Shown here piece after piece: positions 25,405 through 34,039 of a stretch of 43,805 bases of DNA (positions within the stretch are counted from its first letter, which is position 1; every line of letters starts with the position of its first letter). The notes below the pieces were generated by a model. The model was not told the DNA's origin and ran no database searches. It saw only the letters and a program-made list of their open reading frames with translations. This DNA is from Prevotellaceae bacterium. Its GTDB lineage: Bacteria; Bacteroidota; Bacteroidia; Bacteroidales; Bacteroidaceae. The translations under genes were made by a program, and so were the position numbers. The stretch spans positions 1 through 43,805 of the forward strand of contig JAJPYQ010000023.1 of the NCBI GenBank assembly GCA_021204865.1, read 5' to 3'.

Positions 25405-27050
25405 TGAAGACTTTAACAGCAGCTCTCATACTTGCCCTCAGCCCCCTCCTTGTCTCCGCCCAGCCCTCGTGGGTGAAGAGCGCCAGGCGGGGCATCGTCA
25501 CCCTGTACGCCGTGCAGCAAAGGGGCGACACGCTCTCGTGCCCTGCCTTCTTCATCGACAGCGACGGCACTCTGCTCTCGCCCCTCAAGCCCCTTCAGCA
25601 GGCAAGCCGAGCTTGGGCGACTGACGAGAAAGGCACTCGCTACGAGGTGACCCGCATAGGCGGCTTCAACTCAACGTACAACGTCGCAAAGCTCCTCTGC
25701 GACGTTAGCAAGCGGAAGCCCAGCCCCCTTCAGGCTAACAGGACACCGCTCACTGAGGAGCAGCCCGTCTACCTTATGCCCAGCGGCGAGGAAGACCACG
25801 TGGCGAAGGTGGAGAAGGCGAACGACCACGGCTACTACACCCTTGAGGCGACGGCAGACCCCTCGCTTGGCGGCAACCCCCTTATGAACCAGCAGGGCGA
25901 GGTGGTGGCTATCTTGCAGACCCCCTTGCAGAAGCTCGGCTCGCCCTTCTACGCCCTCGACATCAGCTTCGCCCTCTCGCTCGAGATGTCGGCGATGGAC
26001 GTTAACAGCACCGACCTTCAGGCTTGCTCCCTGCCGAAGCAGCTCCCCAAGGAGGAGAGCCAGGCGAAGAGCTTCATGTACCTCTGCCAAGGCGACACCG
26101 AGACGAAGGTGGCTTACGCTGACGACTTCATCGCCGCCTACCCCCAAAGCTCGTCGGGCTACGTGCAGAAGGCGGAGTGCCTTGCCTCGGCAGGGCGGTA
26201 CGGCGAGGCGGAGAGCGCCTACAACGAAGGGCTTAGGGCTAAGGTCAGCGACCAGCACGAGGTGCTCTACTCAAGGGCTAACGTGGTCTATCAGCTAAGC
26301 GTCGAGGGCAAGCAGCTGCCCGAGAGCTGGACCCTTGAGAGCGCCCTCGCTGACATACGCAAGGCGAGGGAGATGAGCGACCTCGCCGTCTACACCCTCT
26401 CCGAGGCACGCATCCTGTACGCCCTGAAGGACTACGACGGGGCTGCCGAGAGCTTCACCGAGCTCACCAAGACCAATATGCGCACGCCCGACGTGTTCAT
26501 CTACATAGCCCAGTGCCGTGAGAACGCGGGGGCGTCGAAGGAGGAGATACTCGCCCTCAACGACAGCGCCGTGGCCTGCTTCACCAAGCCCTACACCGCA
26601 GGGGCTGCCGACTACCTCTGGCTCCGTGCCGGCACGCTCAAGGACTTGGGGCGTTACCGAGACGCAATAAACGACCTTAACGACTACGAGCACCTGCTGA
26701 GCGGCAACCTCACCGACAACTTCTACTACGAGCGGGAGCAGCTTGAGCTCAGGGCACGTATGTTCGCCCAAGCATTGGCAGACATACAGAAAGCCATCCA
26801 GCTAAGCCCCTCGGAGGCGCTCTACTATGCCGAGCAGGCGGTGCTGCTCTACCGCGTGGGCGAGACGGACGAGGCTATGGCGAGCTGCCGCCGTGCCATC
26901 GAGCTCGACCCCACGTTCCCCGACCCGCACCGCATCCTCGGCATCTGCCTGAGCGAGCAGGGAAGCACGCAGGAAGCCCGGGCAGAGCTCCAGCGAGCCG
27001 TCGACCTCGGGGACGAGCTTGCCCAGGGCTTATTGGAGAAGCTTCAGTAA
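25404..27050 (+). CDS. Secreted trypsin-fold pseudoprotease with TPR repeats
   Basis: 548 aa. A signal peptide (1-19, LSPLLVSA-Q) is followed by a region (about 25-205) that reads like an HtrA/trypsin domain: GIVTLYAV...CPAFFIDSDGTLLSPL, then GFNSTYNVAKL, then ADPSLGGNPLMNQQGEVVAIL. By eye, all three triad positions are lost. The histidine region reads SPLKPL, the aspartate of the usual TD-I/L-A-L is N, and the serine of G-N-S-G-G-P is L. About 220-548 are tetratricopeptide repeats (for example SSGYVQKAECLASAGRYGEAESAYNEG; DEAMASCRRAIELDPTFPDPHRILG). It is thus likely a periplasmic binding or scaffold protein, not an enzyme. Joined to recN by TAATG and followed after 9 bp by another secreted protein. 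Confidence 0.85.
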   Translation: MKTLTAALILALSPLLVSAQPSWVKSARRGIVTLYAVQQRGDTLSCPAFFIDSDGTLLSPLKPLQQASRAWATDEKGTRYEVTRIGGFNSTYNVAKLLCDVSKRKPSPLQANRTPLTEEQPVYLMPSGEEDHVAKVEKANDHGYYTLEATADPSLGGNPLMNQQGEVVAILQTPLQKLGSPFYALDISFALSLEMSAMDVNSTDLQACSLPKQLPKEESQAKSFMYLCQGDTETKVAYADDFIAAYPQSSSGYVQKAECLASAGRYGEAESAYNEGLRAKVSDQHEVLYSRANVVYQLSVEGKQLPESWTLESALADIRKAREMSDLAVYTLSEARILYALKDYDGAAESFTELTKTNMRTPDVFIYIAQCRENAGASKEEILALNDSAVACFTKPYTAGAADYLWLRAGTLKDLGRYRDAINDLNDYEHLLSGNLTDNFYYEREQLELRARMFAQALADIQKAIQLSPSEALYYAEQAVLLYRVGETDEAMASCRRAIELDPTFPDPHRILGICLSEQGSTQEARAELQRAVDLGDELAQGLLEKLQ

Positions 27051-27059
27051 CACCACGCC

Positions 27060-28256
27060 TTGAACACAAGAACCATCCTGCCGGCATTGCTCTGCCTCCT
27101 CTGCCTCAGGGCGGCGGCGCAGGGAGGCAAGCTCATCATCCTCGTGGAGGAAACACCCTACACCAACGAGACGTACTACTCCCTCGAGGGCGACGCCAAG
27201 CCCTTCGACGCCATTAAGAAGGAGTGGGACGCAGGCAAGAACGTGGTCTCGGCAAAGCGCGGCCCCTTCGGCTGGTTCTTCGTCTCAGCCAAGAACACGC
27301 CCTACAGCGGGCAAGGGTACAACTACAACACCACGAAGCAGATAAAGCGGGACATCGACCAGAAGGCGCAGGAGGGAAGGTTTCTCAGCTCCCTGGGCTT
27401 CAGCGACGTGGCGGTAGGCAAGCTTATGTGGCTTGCCGTCTACTCCAAGCGCCCCCAGTGGAGCGGCCAAGTGTCGGCTCAGCTAAAGACAGGGGGCATA
27501 GCCAAGTGGGCGGAGAAGAAGGCTGCCGAAGGCTACAGGATAACCGCCCTGGGGGGCTACCTTAAGTGGATAGTGACCGCCTGCAAGGGCACGGGCATCA
27601 GGAGGCAGAGGATAGAGGTGTACAGCAGCCCCGAGGAGATGCTCGAGGACATGGGCTACAAGTGGGAGCAGGGCTACAGCGTGCAGCTTGCCGAGTGCAA
27701 CGTCAAGGGCACCTGCGTCGTGGTCTACTGCACCTGGGAGGACGGGCACATCCCCCGGCAGAGGCTCAAGGTATGCTCCACAGCCGAGGAGGCCAAGGCG
27801 TTCATAGCAGAGAACACAGGCAACGGCAGGCAGATAACGCAGCTGGGAGGCAGCTACCTCGAGGGCATCTACGCCAACTACTCAAAGCAGGAGCGACGCT
27901 CGATGATAATGAATGACCTGACTGGCATAGCCTCAAGCACCACGCAGCTCGCCTCGGAGATACAGGCGAACAAGCGGGGAGGAGGAGGCACCGTCACGGA
28001 CACGGGCGGGGACACAGGGGGAGGCTCGTCGGGAGGCGGTGCCTCGCAGGCAAGCTACCAAAGCACATACGACCGCTTTGCCGACAACGCCGAGTCCACG
28101 TACAAGTCCCTCAAGTCCCACGACTGGGGCAGCAAGGCGGCCTCGCTGAAGAAGAGCATCCGCGCTGCCCAGAAGAACATGAGGGAAACCCGCCTGAACG
28201 CCCTTAAGCACGGCTACACGCTCAAGCAGTCGCCCTACGAGACCATTTCCTTCTGA
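27060..28256 (+). CDS. Secreted repeat protein resembling DUF7477, TTG start
   Basis: 398 aa from a TTG at 27060. No ATG is available nearby, and the TTG gives a clean signal peptide (MNTRTILPALLCLLCLRAAAQ). Residues about 60-280 are four to five diverged repeats of about 50 aa with the pattern W-(F/L)-x-V ... G-Q/R ... I-x-x-x-x-x-E-G-(Y/R)-x-(I/L)-x-x-L-(G/A)-G (GWFFVSAKNTPYSGQ...; WLAVYSKRPQWSGQ...; KWIVTACKGTGIRRQ...). This recalls the DUF7477 repeat known next to kinase domains in other organisms. A Gly/Ser/Thr-rich linker (about 302-326) leads to a basic helical C-terminus. Function unknown. It is probably the last gene of the recN operon and may work with the pseudoprotease before it. 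Confidence 0.75.
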   Translation: MNTRTILPALLCLLCLRAAAQGGKLIILVEETPYTNETYYSLEGDAKPFDAIKKEWDAGKNVVSAKRGPFGWFFVSAKNTPYSGQGYNYNTTKQIKRDIDQKAQEGRFLSSLGFSDVAVGKLMWLAVYSKRPQWSGQVSAQLKTGGIAKWAEKKAAEGYRITALGGYLKWIVTACKGTGIRRQRIEVYSSPEEMLEDMGYKWEQGYSVQLAECNVKGTCVVVYCTWEDGHIPRQRLKVCSTAEEAKAFIAENTGNGRQITQLGGSYLEGIYANYSKQERRSMIMNDLTGIASSTTQLASEIQANKRGGGGTVTDTGGDTGGGSSGGGASQASYQSTYDRFADNAESTYKSLKSHDWGSKAASLKKSIRAAQKNMRETRLNALKHGYTLKQSPYETISF

Positions 28257-28363
28257 CCCATAGCTCACCCGGCAACCATCAGGCACAAGCCCTTAAGGCA
28301 AGCTGCAAGGGAGCGCAAGCCCTCGCCCTGAGGCTCCGTCGCGCCTATACGCTACCCGTCGGA

Positions 28364-28523
28364 CAACCCCTTGCAAGGGGTTGCCTGACACCTATATAAG
28401 GGGAGCCATAACGTTGGTATAAGGGGGACCGCGGTCCCTGTATAAGGGGCGTGAAGGAACCCCTCGCAAGGGGTTCAACTGGACCCCTCGCAAGGGGTTG
28501 CCTCGAACCCCTCGCAAGGGGTT
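28364..28523. repeat. Array of four ACCCCT-NGCA-AGGGGT palindromes
   Basis: Palindromes at 28364-28383 (CAACCCCTTGCAAGGGGTTG, perfect 20 bp), 28457-28476, 28483-28498 and 28506-28523. Between them TATAAGGGG occurs three times (about 28395, 28419, 28441), and a perfect 14-bp palindrome GGGACCGCGGTCCC lies at 28425-28438. Three of the four have CGCA loops and arms of 6-8 bp. Confidence 0.9.
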
Positions 28524-28565
28524 GTCTGGCTCCTATATAACAGGCTTGACGGCGACTCACTAACG

Positions 28566-28607
28566 AGAGCCACCCGCCTCCACGGGTGTGGGGAAGCGGG
28601 TGGCTCT
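28566..28607. terminator. Bidirectional terminator hairpin
   Basis: Twelve-bp perfect arms AGAGCCACCCGC (28566-28577) and GCGGGTGGCTCT (28596-28607) with an inner CCAC/GTGG hairpin. It lies between the convergent DUF7477-like (+) and DUF349 (-) genes. Confidence 0.7.
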
Positions 28608-28632
28608 ATGCTTAAATCTCTTATGCTATGCC

Positions 28633-30741
28633 CTACTCTTCGGCAGGCTCTGTAGGCTCTTCGGCGGGCTCCTTAGTCTCCTCTGCGGGCTTGGCGGGAG
28701 CGTTGCCCTTTCTTATCTCCTCGTTGATGGCCTTGATGCGCTGCCCTATCTGGGCGAGCTCTCCCTTGAGGCGCTCCACCTTCTTGGTCACCTCCTGCAT
28801 GAGGGCGTTGCCTCCCTTGGAGGCGGTGGAGAGGAAGCCGAGGTTGTTCTCGTAGGTCTGTATCTCGTTGTTCATCATCTCGTAGGTGCGCATGAGGCGC
28901 TCACGCTCGCGGGCCAATGTGCCTCCCGCCTTCTCCGCCGTCACCTTGAGGCTTGTGCGGAAGCTCGAGAGCCTGCGCTGCGCCTGCGAGAGGTTGAGCT
29001 TGCCGTAGAGCGTGTCGAGCAGCTCGTGGTACTGCTGGTAGAGCTTGTCCTTATCCCTGAGGGGGACGTGCCCTATCTTGCCCCACTCGTCCTGCAAGCT
29101 GCGCACCTGCTGCACGGTGCACTCCGCCCCCTCCTCGGCGAGAGCCTTGAGCTGCCCGATGACGGAGCGCTTCTGCTCGAGGTTCGTGCGCTGCTCGGTG
29201 CGCTGCTCCTGGTGCGCCTTCGCCTTCGCGGAGAAGAACTGGTCGCAGGCTGCGCTGAAGCGCTTCCACAGCTGCTCGGACACCTTGCGCGGCACTGCCC
29301 CTATTGTCTTCCACTGCTTCTGCAGCTCCACGAGCTGCTCGGTGGTCTTCTTCCAGTCGGTGCTGTCCCTGAGAGCCTCCGCCTGCTCGGCGAGGGCTGT
29401 CTTCTTCTCGAGGTTCTCGCTGAGGCTTGACTTGACGGTCTTGTAGAACGCGGACTTGGCCGAGAAGAACTGGTCGCAAGCCTTGCGGAAGCGCTCGAAT
29501 ATCTGGTTGTTTGACTTGTGTGGGGCGTAGCCGATGGTCTTCCACTCGGCTTGCAGGGCTATTATCTCCTTCGTCCTTGCCTCCCACTGGGCGAAGCTCG
29601 TGAGGGCTGTGATGTCTATAGCCTCCGCCTTCTCGCAGAGAGCCGTCTTCTTCTCGAGGTTCTCCTGCTCGCGGGCTTTCCTCTGCTCGAAGAACTCTTG
29701 GTGGCGCTTGCGTATGACGGTGCTCGCCTCCTTGAAGCGGTTCCATATCTCCTCCCTGAGGTCCTTGGCTATCGGCCCTATCTCCTTCCACTCTTGGTGC
29801 AGTGTCTGAAGGCGGTTGATGGCGGTGATGACGTCGGGCTCGTCCTTGAGCTTCTCCGCCTGCTCGCAGAGGGTTATCTTCGCCTCGAGGTTCTTGCGGA
29901 AGTCGTACTCCCGCATCTCTGAGTTGAGCTTGAGCATGTCGTAGAACTGCTCGACGTAGAGGTGGTAGTTCTTCCAGAGCTCCGTCACGTTCTCGGCAGG
30001 CACTGCCCCCGTCTCCTTCCACTCGTTCTGCAAAGCCTTGAAGCGCTCGTAGCTCTTGTTAGCCTCCTCGGGGGTGGTGGCAAGCTCCTTTATCTTCTCT
30101 ATCACAGCAAGCTTGCGGGCGAGGTTGTCTTGGCGCTCCTTCTCCAGCGTCACCTGCATGTCCGCCCTGCGCTGCCTGATGGTCTGCATCGCGAGCTTGA
30201 ACTGCTCCTCGGTGGGGTCGGGCTTCGGCACGTAGTCGTTGGGGTCGCCCCCTGCGTCGATGTATGCCTGCCGAGCCTCCATCGCCTCGGTGTTGTGGTA
30301 CTTGTAGTAGAGCTGCTTAAGCAGGTCAAGCTCTTGTTTGTCGCTCGTCTCGCCGTTCTCAACGATGGCGTTGACACGAGCCATAACCTCCTGCTTCGTC
30401 ATCATCAAAGGCACGGGGCTACCCTCCTCCACCGCCTCCTCTGGCTGCTGCTGCTCCTCAGCCTTCTCTTCAGGCACGGGAGCTGCTTCCTCTTCAGCAA
30501 CCTCAGCTGAAGGCTCTTCTGCAGCAGGCTCTTCTGTCTTAGGCTCTTCAGCCGCAGGCTCATCGGCTGGAGCAACCTCAGGGGCTTGTTCCTGCGGCGC
30601 TTCCTCCGCCTCGGCTGGCTCAGCGGCTTCCGCCTCCGCAGCCACTTGCGACGGCTCTTCCTGAGCTAACGGCTCTTTATCCTTGGTTTCTTCTACGTTC
30701 GTCTGAGGCTCTTCTAACGGGGTCTGTTCAAGGGTATCCAT
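28633..30741 (-). CDS. DUF349 repeat protein
   Basis: 702 aa. Residues 1-120 are an acidic, low-complexity region (mostly E, A, P, Q). The rest holds five DUF349 repeats, each recognised by L-Q-x-(E/Q)-W-(K/G)-x-(T/I)-G followed by an aromatic/basic helix: LQNEWKETGAVP, LHQEWKEIGPIA, LQAEWKTIGYAP, LQKQWKTIGAVP, LQDEWGKIGHVP. A long coiled coil follows (about 600-680), and a short acidic tail ends EPAEE. DUF349 proteins are alpha-helical and cytoplasmic, without assigned biochemical activity in Bacteroidetes. It is monocistronic with a full consensus promoter (30765-30795) and ends at the shared terminator. Confidence 0.9.
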   Translation of the reverse strand: MDTLEQTPLEEPQTNVEETKDKEPLAQEEPSQVAAEAEAAEPAEAEEAPQEQAPEVAPADEPAAEEPKTEEPAAEEPSAEVAEEEAAPVPEEKAEEQQQPEEAVEEGSPVPLMMTKQEVMARVNAIVENGETSDKQELDLLKQLYYKYHNTEAMEARQAYIDAGGDPNDYVPKPDPTEEQFKLAMQTIRQRRADMQVTLEKERQDNLARKLAVIEKIKELATTPEEANKSYERFKALQNEWKETGAVPAENVTELWKNYHLYVEQFYDMLKLNSEMREYDFRKNLEAKITLCEQAEKLKDEPDVITAINRLQTLHQEWKEIGPIAKDLREEIWNRFKEASTVIRKRHQEFFEQRKAREQENLEKKTALCEKAEAIDITALTSFAQWEARTKEIIALQAEWKTIGYAPHKSNNQIFERFRKACDQFFSAKSAFYKTVKSSLSENLEKKTALAEQAEALRDSTDWKKTTEQLVELQKQWKTIGAVPRKVSEQLWKRFSAACDQFFSAKAKAHQEQRTEQRTNLEQKRSVIGQLKALAEEGAECTVQQVRSLQDEWGKIGHVPLRDKDKLYQQYHELLDTLYGKLNLSQAQRRLSSFRTSLKVTAEKAGGTLARERERLMRTYEMMNNEIQTYENNLGFLSTASKGGNALMQEVTKKVERLKGELAQIGQRIKAINEEIRKGNAPAKPAEETKEPAEEPTEPAEE

Positions 30742-30764
30742 ACTTTTCGATATTAGACAGTGGG

Positions 30765-30795
30765 CAAAATTACAGAAATTAGCGTTATAGCCAAA
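30765..30795 (-). promoter_or_regulatory. Promoter of the DUF349 gene
   Basis: On the minus strand TTTG (30795-30792), a 19-bp spacer, then TAATTTTG (30772-30765), 24 bp before the ATG. It lies in the 69-bp gap just after the metalloprotease candidate gene. Confidence 0.8.
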
Positions 30796-30810
30796 GGAAT
30801 TCCCACTTTT

Positions 30811-32793
30811 TTAATAGACGGTGAGGTGTATCTCCATCGTGGCTTTGTAAGTGTTGCCGTCGGGGGCTTTGTAGACCACTGCCTGACGAGTGGTGTACGT
30901 CTTGCCTGCCGAAAGCCTGCCAGGATACTGCCCTACGTTGCACTGATAGCTTGCGGGATACATCTCAGCGAAGACGGCTGCGCTGCTGTCATAGCCGCTA
31001 ACGTTGCCAGCTGTGGTGAACCAATGCCCGTAGCAAGTAGAGGAGGACGTGGTCGTGGTAACATAGGTGGTTAATGCCCCACTGTTGCTTACACCAGCGA
31101 AGTAGGGGTTGCCTGAGCCTACCTTAATGGAGAGCAGGTCGGCAGTGGGGATGCCGAGAGCCTCGCTGATTGCATCCATGTCATACTGCACCCACGTGGA
31201 GCTGTAGCTGCTTGAGCTGTAAGCCAGCTCTGCGTCGATGACCACGGTAGTGTCCTTGCGCACGTAGTCGTCGGGGAAGTCGTCAGCAGTGTATGTGCGG
31301 AAGCAGCCGTAAGGCCTTGAGCCTTCTATCTGCACCCGATAAGGCCATTGCTCGTCGTCGGACACATCGTCGTCCCACTCGTGATGCCACCATGTCGTAG
31401 GCGCACCCATAACAACAAGCCAAAGCTCCTGGCAGTCCTCGCCCACGGTGAAGCTGGCAGTGCCTTCCGAGCTGCTCTGCATATCGCCGTAAGTGGTGGA
31501 GCCGTCAGTGTTGTAAGCCACAAGCCCCCATCGCCATCCTGCCTTCGACTTGTTTATGCTGCGATAACCCTCAGCCCCCGCTATGCCTTGGAAGCGTACA
31601 GTGACCGTAGTGCCTGCCTCCGGGAGTTTCAGGCGAGTGATGTTGTAGCCATAGTTCTGCGGGCAATATGCGCTGTCTACCTGAAACCACTCCTCCCCGT
31701 CAACATCCCGACTGCTAAGGCGGTTGTAGTAAGCCCCCACACGGTGCGAGGCTTGGCTGCGAACGCTTTCTATGTCCCACGTGCACATGTGGGCGAAGCA
31801 GTCGTACATAAGGGCTGAGAACTCGTCCTGCGAGAGGTCTTCGAGGCGCATTATAGCGTCAACGGGGTCTTCGGGATTGATTGCCTCACGCCACAGCCTC
31901 CCTATGAAGTTCTGCCCGAACTTGTCGCAGAGATAGTCCTGATAGAAGCAGTTGTAGTAGCGTGCCGTCTCGTGCATAAGGTTAAGGTGGCACAGCGTGA
32001 GGTAGCCCTCGAAGTACTCTCCGTCGGTGAACTGCCTTTCGGGGTACACCTTATAAGCCATCCAGTTGGCGCAGTCCTCCCAGAAGCCATTGCCCCCAGC
32101 TCCGTTCTCTCCAAGCCCGTAGTTGAAGCCGTGCACGTCGTTCGCTCCGCAGTCCACGTTGGTAAGGTACTGGAACGTATGTCCTATCTCGTGGGCGACG
32201 GTGTGACCGCCCCTTGCCGTGGCGGCAGAGGGCGAGATGTTGAGCGTGCCTATCTTCATGTCCTCGCCGCTGCCGCTGGCTATCCAGTCGCTGATGTTGT
32301 AGGCTCTGATGAGTATCTTGTAAGTGTCGGTGCTGCTGTTGCCCACCTCAAGGAAGCCGAGCTGGTCAGTGTACACGTCCCACGACTTCTCCGCCACCTG
32401 CAAGATGTAGTCAACATCAGCTGTGCTGCCATTCTCCCAGAAGCAGACGAAATGCTCGCTCTCCTTGCTGCGGTCGAAGCACCACTGGTTGGTTGCGCTG
32501 GTGAAGTCTCCGCTCATGCTGCTCGGTTTGTAGAGTATCCTGCCTGGGTCGGTGAACATAAACACGCCTGGGGTGGAGGAGAGGGAACTGAGATACTTCT
32601 TTCCCCCGTCGGGCTTATAAAGGTACATACTCGAGGTGCGGAACTCTATGGTGTCGTACTCTGATATGTCCCACGCCTTGTTGGCGGTGAAGCGGTTGTC
32701 GTAGCGATACCAGAGTGTGTCGGGGCGAACGTCTTGTGCCTCTGAGGCGATAGTTATAAGGCAAAGGCTAATAAGTAATATGGTGCGCCTCAT
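30811..32793 (-). CDS. Secreted HEXXH metalloprotease candidate (DUF6055-like)
   Basis: 660 aa. The signal peptide is MRRTILLISLCLITIASEA-Q. The zinc motif is H201-E-I-G-H205 (TVAHEIGHTFQYL). A likely third ligand is E239 in GFWEDCANWMAYK, giving a gluzincin-type HEXXH...E arrangement. The N-terminal 130 residues and the layout resemble DUF6055 family proteins. The C-terminal part (about 385-660) is Ser/Thr/Tyr-rich and beta-like, with SSSSYSSTWVQYDMDAISEALGIPTADLLSI, possibly carbohydrate- or surface-binding modules. No standard sorting tail is obvious. It starts inside the stop of the preceding small gene (ATGA), so it is third in the rsmA operon. Substrate unknown. Confidence 0.85.
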   Translation of the reverse strand: MRRTILLISLCLITIASEAQDVRPDTLWYRYDNRFTANKAWDISEYDTIEFRTSSMYLYKPDGGKKYLSSLSSTPGVFMFTDPGRILYKPSSMSGDFTSATNQWCFDRSKESEHFVCFWENGSTADVDYILQVAEKSWDVYTDQLGFLEVGNSSTDTYKILIRAYNISDWIASGSGEDMKIGTLNISPSAATARGGHTVAHEIGHTFQYLTNVDCGANDVHGFNYGLGENGAGGNGFWEDCANWMAYKVYPERQFTDGEYFEGYLTLCHLNLMHETARYYNCFYQDYLCDKFGQNFIGRLWREAINPEDPVDAIMRLEDLSQDEFSALMYDCFAHMCTWDIESVRSQASHRVGAYYNRLSSRDVDGEEWFQVDSAYCPQNYGYNITRLKLPEAGTTVTVRFQGIAGAEGYRSINKSKAGWRWGLVAYNTDGSTTYGDMQSSSEGTASFTVGEDCQELWLVVMGAPTTWWHHEWDDDVSDDEQWPYRVQIEGSRPYGCFRTYTADDFPDDYVRKDTTVVIDAELAYSSSSYSSTWVQYDMDAISEALGIPTADLLSIKVGSGNPYFAGVSNSGALTTYVTTTTSSSTCYGHWFTTAGNVSGYDSSAAVFAEMYPASYQCNVGQYPGRLSAGKTYTTRQAVVYKAPDGNTYKATMEIHLTVY

Positions 32794-33212
32794 CTTTTCA
32801 GTATCTTAAGGGTTGTCGTTCCGTCGGTCACCACGTAGGTGCCTGCCTTGAGGCTTGCGAGGCTGCCGCCCTCGGAGACAAGCCTGCCGTCGAGGGTGTA
32901 TACTCTCACATTGCCCTTCATCGTGAGGCGGGTGTCGTCCATCTCTACGATGCCGTCAACCGTGCCTTTCTCTCCCTCGTAGTCGGTGGAGCTGTAGGCG
33001 AAACACTTTACGTTGCTGAAGGTGTAGTCCTGACTGTTGAGCGTGAACGTGCCGTCATCGGCAATCACCATACGGGGCGGGTTGTCGTTAGAGAGGAGAT
33101 AGTAAACCAGAGTGCCGTCGTTGAGGGTGATGACGAGGCTCTTGGCTTCCGCTCCCGTCCCGAAGGCGAAGGCGAGGAGGAAGGAGAGGGTTAGTTTAAT
33201 TGCTTGCTTCAT
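32790..33212 (-). CDS. Small secreted protein with sorting-domain-like C-terminus
   Basis: 140 aa with a signal peptide (1-23, FGTGAEA). Residues 24-80 (SLVITLNDGTLVYYLLSNDNPPRMVI...) recall short Bacteroidetes secreted proteins that read as a beta-rich stalk. The last 45 residues (VRVYTLDGRLVSEGGSLASLKAGTYVV...LKILKR) follow the pattern of type IX secretion C-terminal domains: V.VY..DGR.V, L..G.Y.V, ending in basic residues. It overlaps the end of rsmA by 17 bp and the metalloprotease start by 4 bp. The arrangement suggests it is made together with the protease, perhaps as partner or surface anchor; this is inference. Confidence 0.8.
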   Translation of the reverse strand: MKQAIKLTLSFLLAFAFGTGAEAKSLVITLNDGTLVYYLLSNDNPPRMVIADDGTFTLNSQDYTFSNVKCFAYSSTDYEGEKGTVDGIVEMDDTRLTMKGNVRVYTLDGRLVSEGGSLASLKAGTYVVTDGTTTLKILKR

Positions 33213-33990
33213 ATATTAGATTAGTTAGTTCGACGAACTGGGGGATGGACAGCTGTTCCGCCCTCTTAAGCAGGGTCTCCTCAGGCAGGAAGGAGCAGTC
33301 CGTTATGCCAAGGCTGGCGAGCAGGGGCTTAAGGGCGTTGCGCAAGGTCTTGCGCCGCTGGTTGAAGGCAGTCTTAACTACAGTGCGGAAGAGCGTCTCG
33401 TCGCAGCCAAGCTCCTCGACTGTGTTGCGGGTCATACGGATGACTGCTGACTTCACCCGTGGGGGCGGGTCGAACACACCCTCGTCCACCGTGAAGAGAT
33501 ACTCCACGTCGTACCACGCCCCTACAAGCACCGTCAGTATGCCGTAAGCCTTCGTGCTGGGCTTGGCACTGAGGCGCAGCGCCACCTCCCTCTGCACCAT
33601 ACCAGTGCAGCAAGGCACGAGCTGCCGATACTCAAGGACGTGGAAGAAGATCTGCGTGGATATATTATAAGGATAGTTGCCTGTCACCACGAAAGGTCGC
33701 CCCCCGAACGTCCTGTCGAGGCGCATCGAGAGGAAGTCGTCCTCTAAGATGCCGTCCTCAAGCGAGGGGAAAGCCCTGAGCAGGTAAGCCACCGACTCGT
33801 AGTCTATCTCCACCACCCTTAGCTCCCTGCCCTTCTCTATGAGGAACTGCGTCAGCACCCCCGTGCCTGCCCCCACCTCAAGGATGGGCAGCGAGGGGCA
33901 AGCGTCCACGGTGTCGGCAATGCGCCGTGCCACGCTTAAGTCCTTAAGGAAGTGCTGACCGAGGAACTTTTTAGGCCTTACCGCCCTCAT
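33196..33990 (-). CDS. rsmA: 16S rRNA dimethyladenosine transferase (RsmA/KsgA)
   Basis: 264 aa cytoplasmic SAM-dependent enzyme that dimethylates two adjacent adenines in helix 45 of 16S rRNA during small-subunit maturation. Motifs: PKKFLGQHFLKD at the start, SAM site LEVGAGTGVLTQFL (about 36-49), acidic VVEIDYESV, and catalytic NYPYNISTQIFF (about 103-114). The C-terminal basic domain (FNQRRKTLRNAL) is complete. First gene of a three-gene operon with two secreted proteins. The -7 box at 34021 leaves a short leader of about 26 nt. Confidence 0.95.
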   Translation of the reverse strand: MRAVRPKKFLGQHFLKDLSVARRIADTVDACPSLPILEVGAGTGVLTQFLIEKGRELRVVEIDYESVAYLLRAFPSLEDGILEDDFLSMRLDRTFGGRPFVVTGNYPYNISTQIFFHVLEYRQLVPCCTGMVQREVALRLSAKPSTKAYGILTVLVGAWYDVEYLFTVDEGVFDPPPRVKSAVIRMTRNTVEELGCDETLFRTVVKTAFNQRRKTLRNALKPLLASLGITDCSFLPEETLLKRAEQLSIPQFVELTNLIYEASN

Positions 33991-34007
33991 GTCTTATCGA
34001 TACTTAG

Positions 34008-34015
34008 TATATTCG
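34008..34015 (+). promoter_or_regulatory. Probable -7 box (variant) for the flippase-like gene
   Basis: TATATTCG, the TAnnTTCG variant also seen before tRNA-Arg and glmS (as TAACTTCG). It would start transcription near 34020, downstream of the first in-frame ATG (33989), and so supports a TTG start at 34040. Confidence 0.4.
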
Positions 34016-34020
34016 CGGGG

Positions 34021-34028
34021 CAAAGATA
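34021..34028 (-). promoter_or_regulatory. -7 box of the rsmA operon
   Basis: TATCTTTG on the minus strand (34028-34021), 31 bp before the rsmA ATG. No clear TTTG at the -33 distance. Confidence 0.65.
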
Positions 34029-34039
34029 GCGAAAACCTT

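Larger units (their letters stand above)
28257..28632. other. 376-bp gap between convergent genes, repeats and terminator
   Basis: No gene. Holds the palindrome array (28364-28523) and a strong bidirectional hairpin (28566-28607). A 71-codon minus-strand frame (28345-28560, repeated PLARG) is only the translation of the palindromes. Confidence 0.8.
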
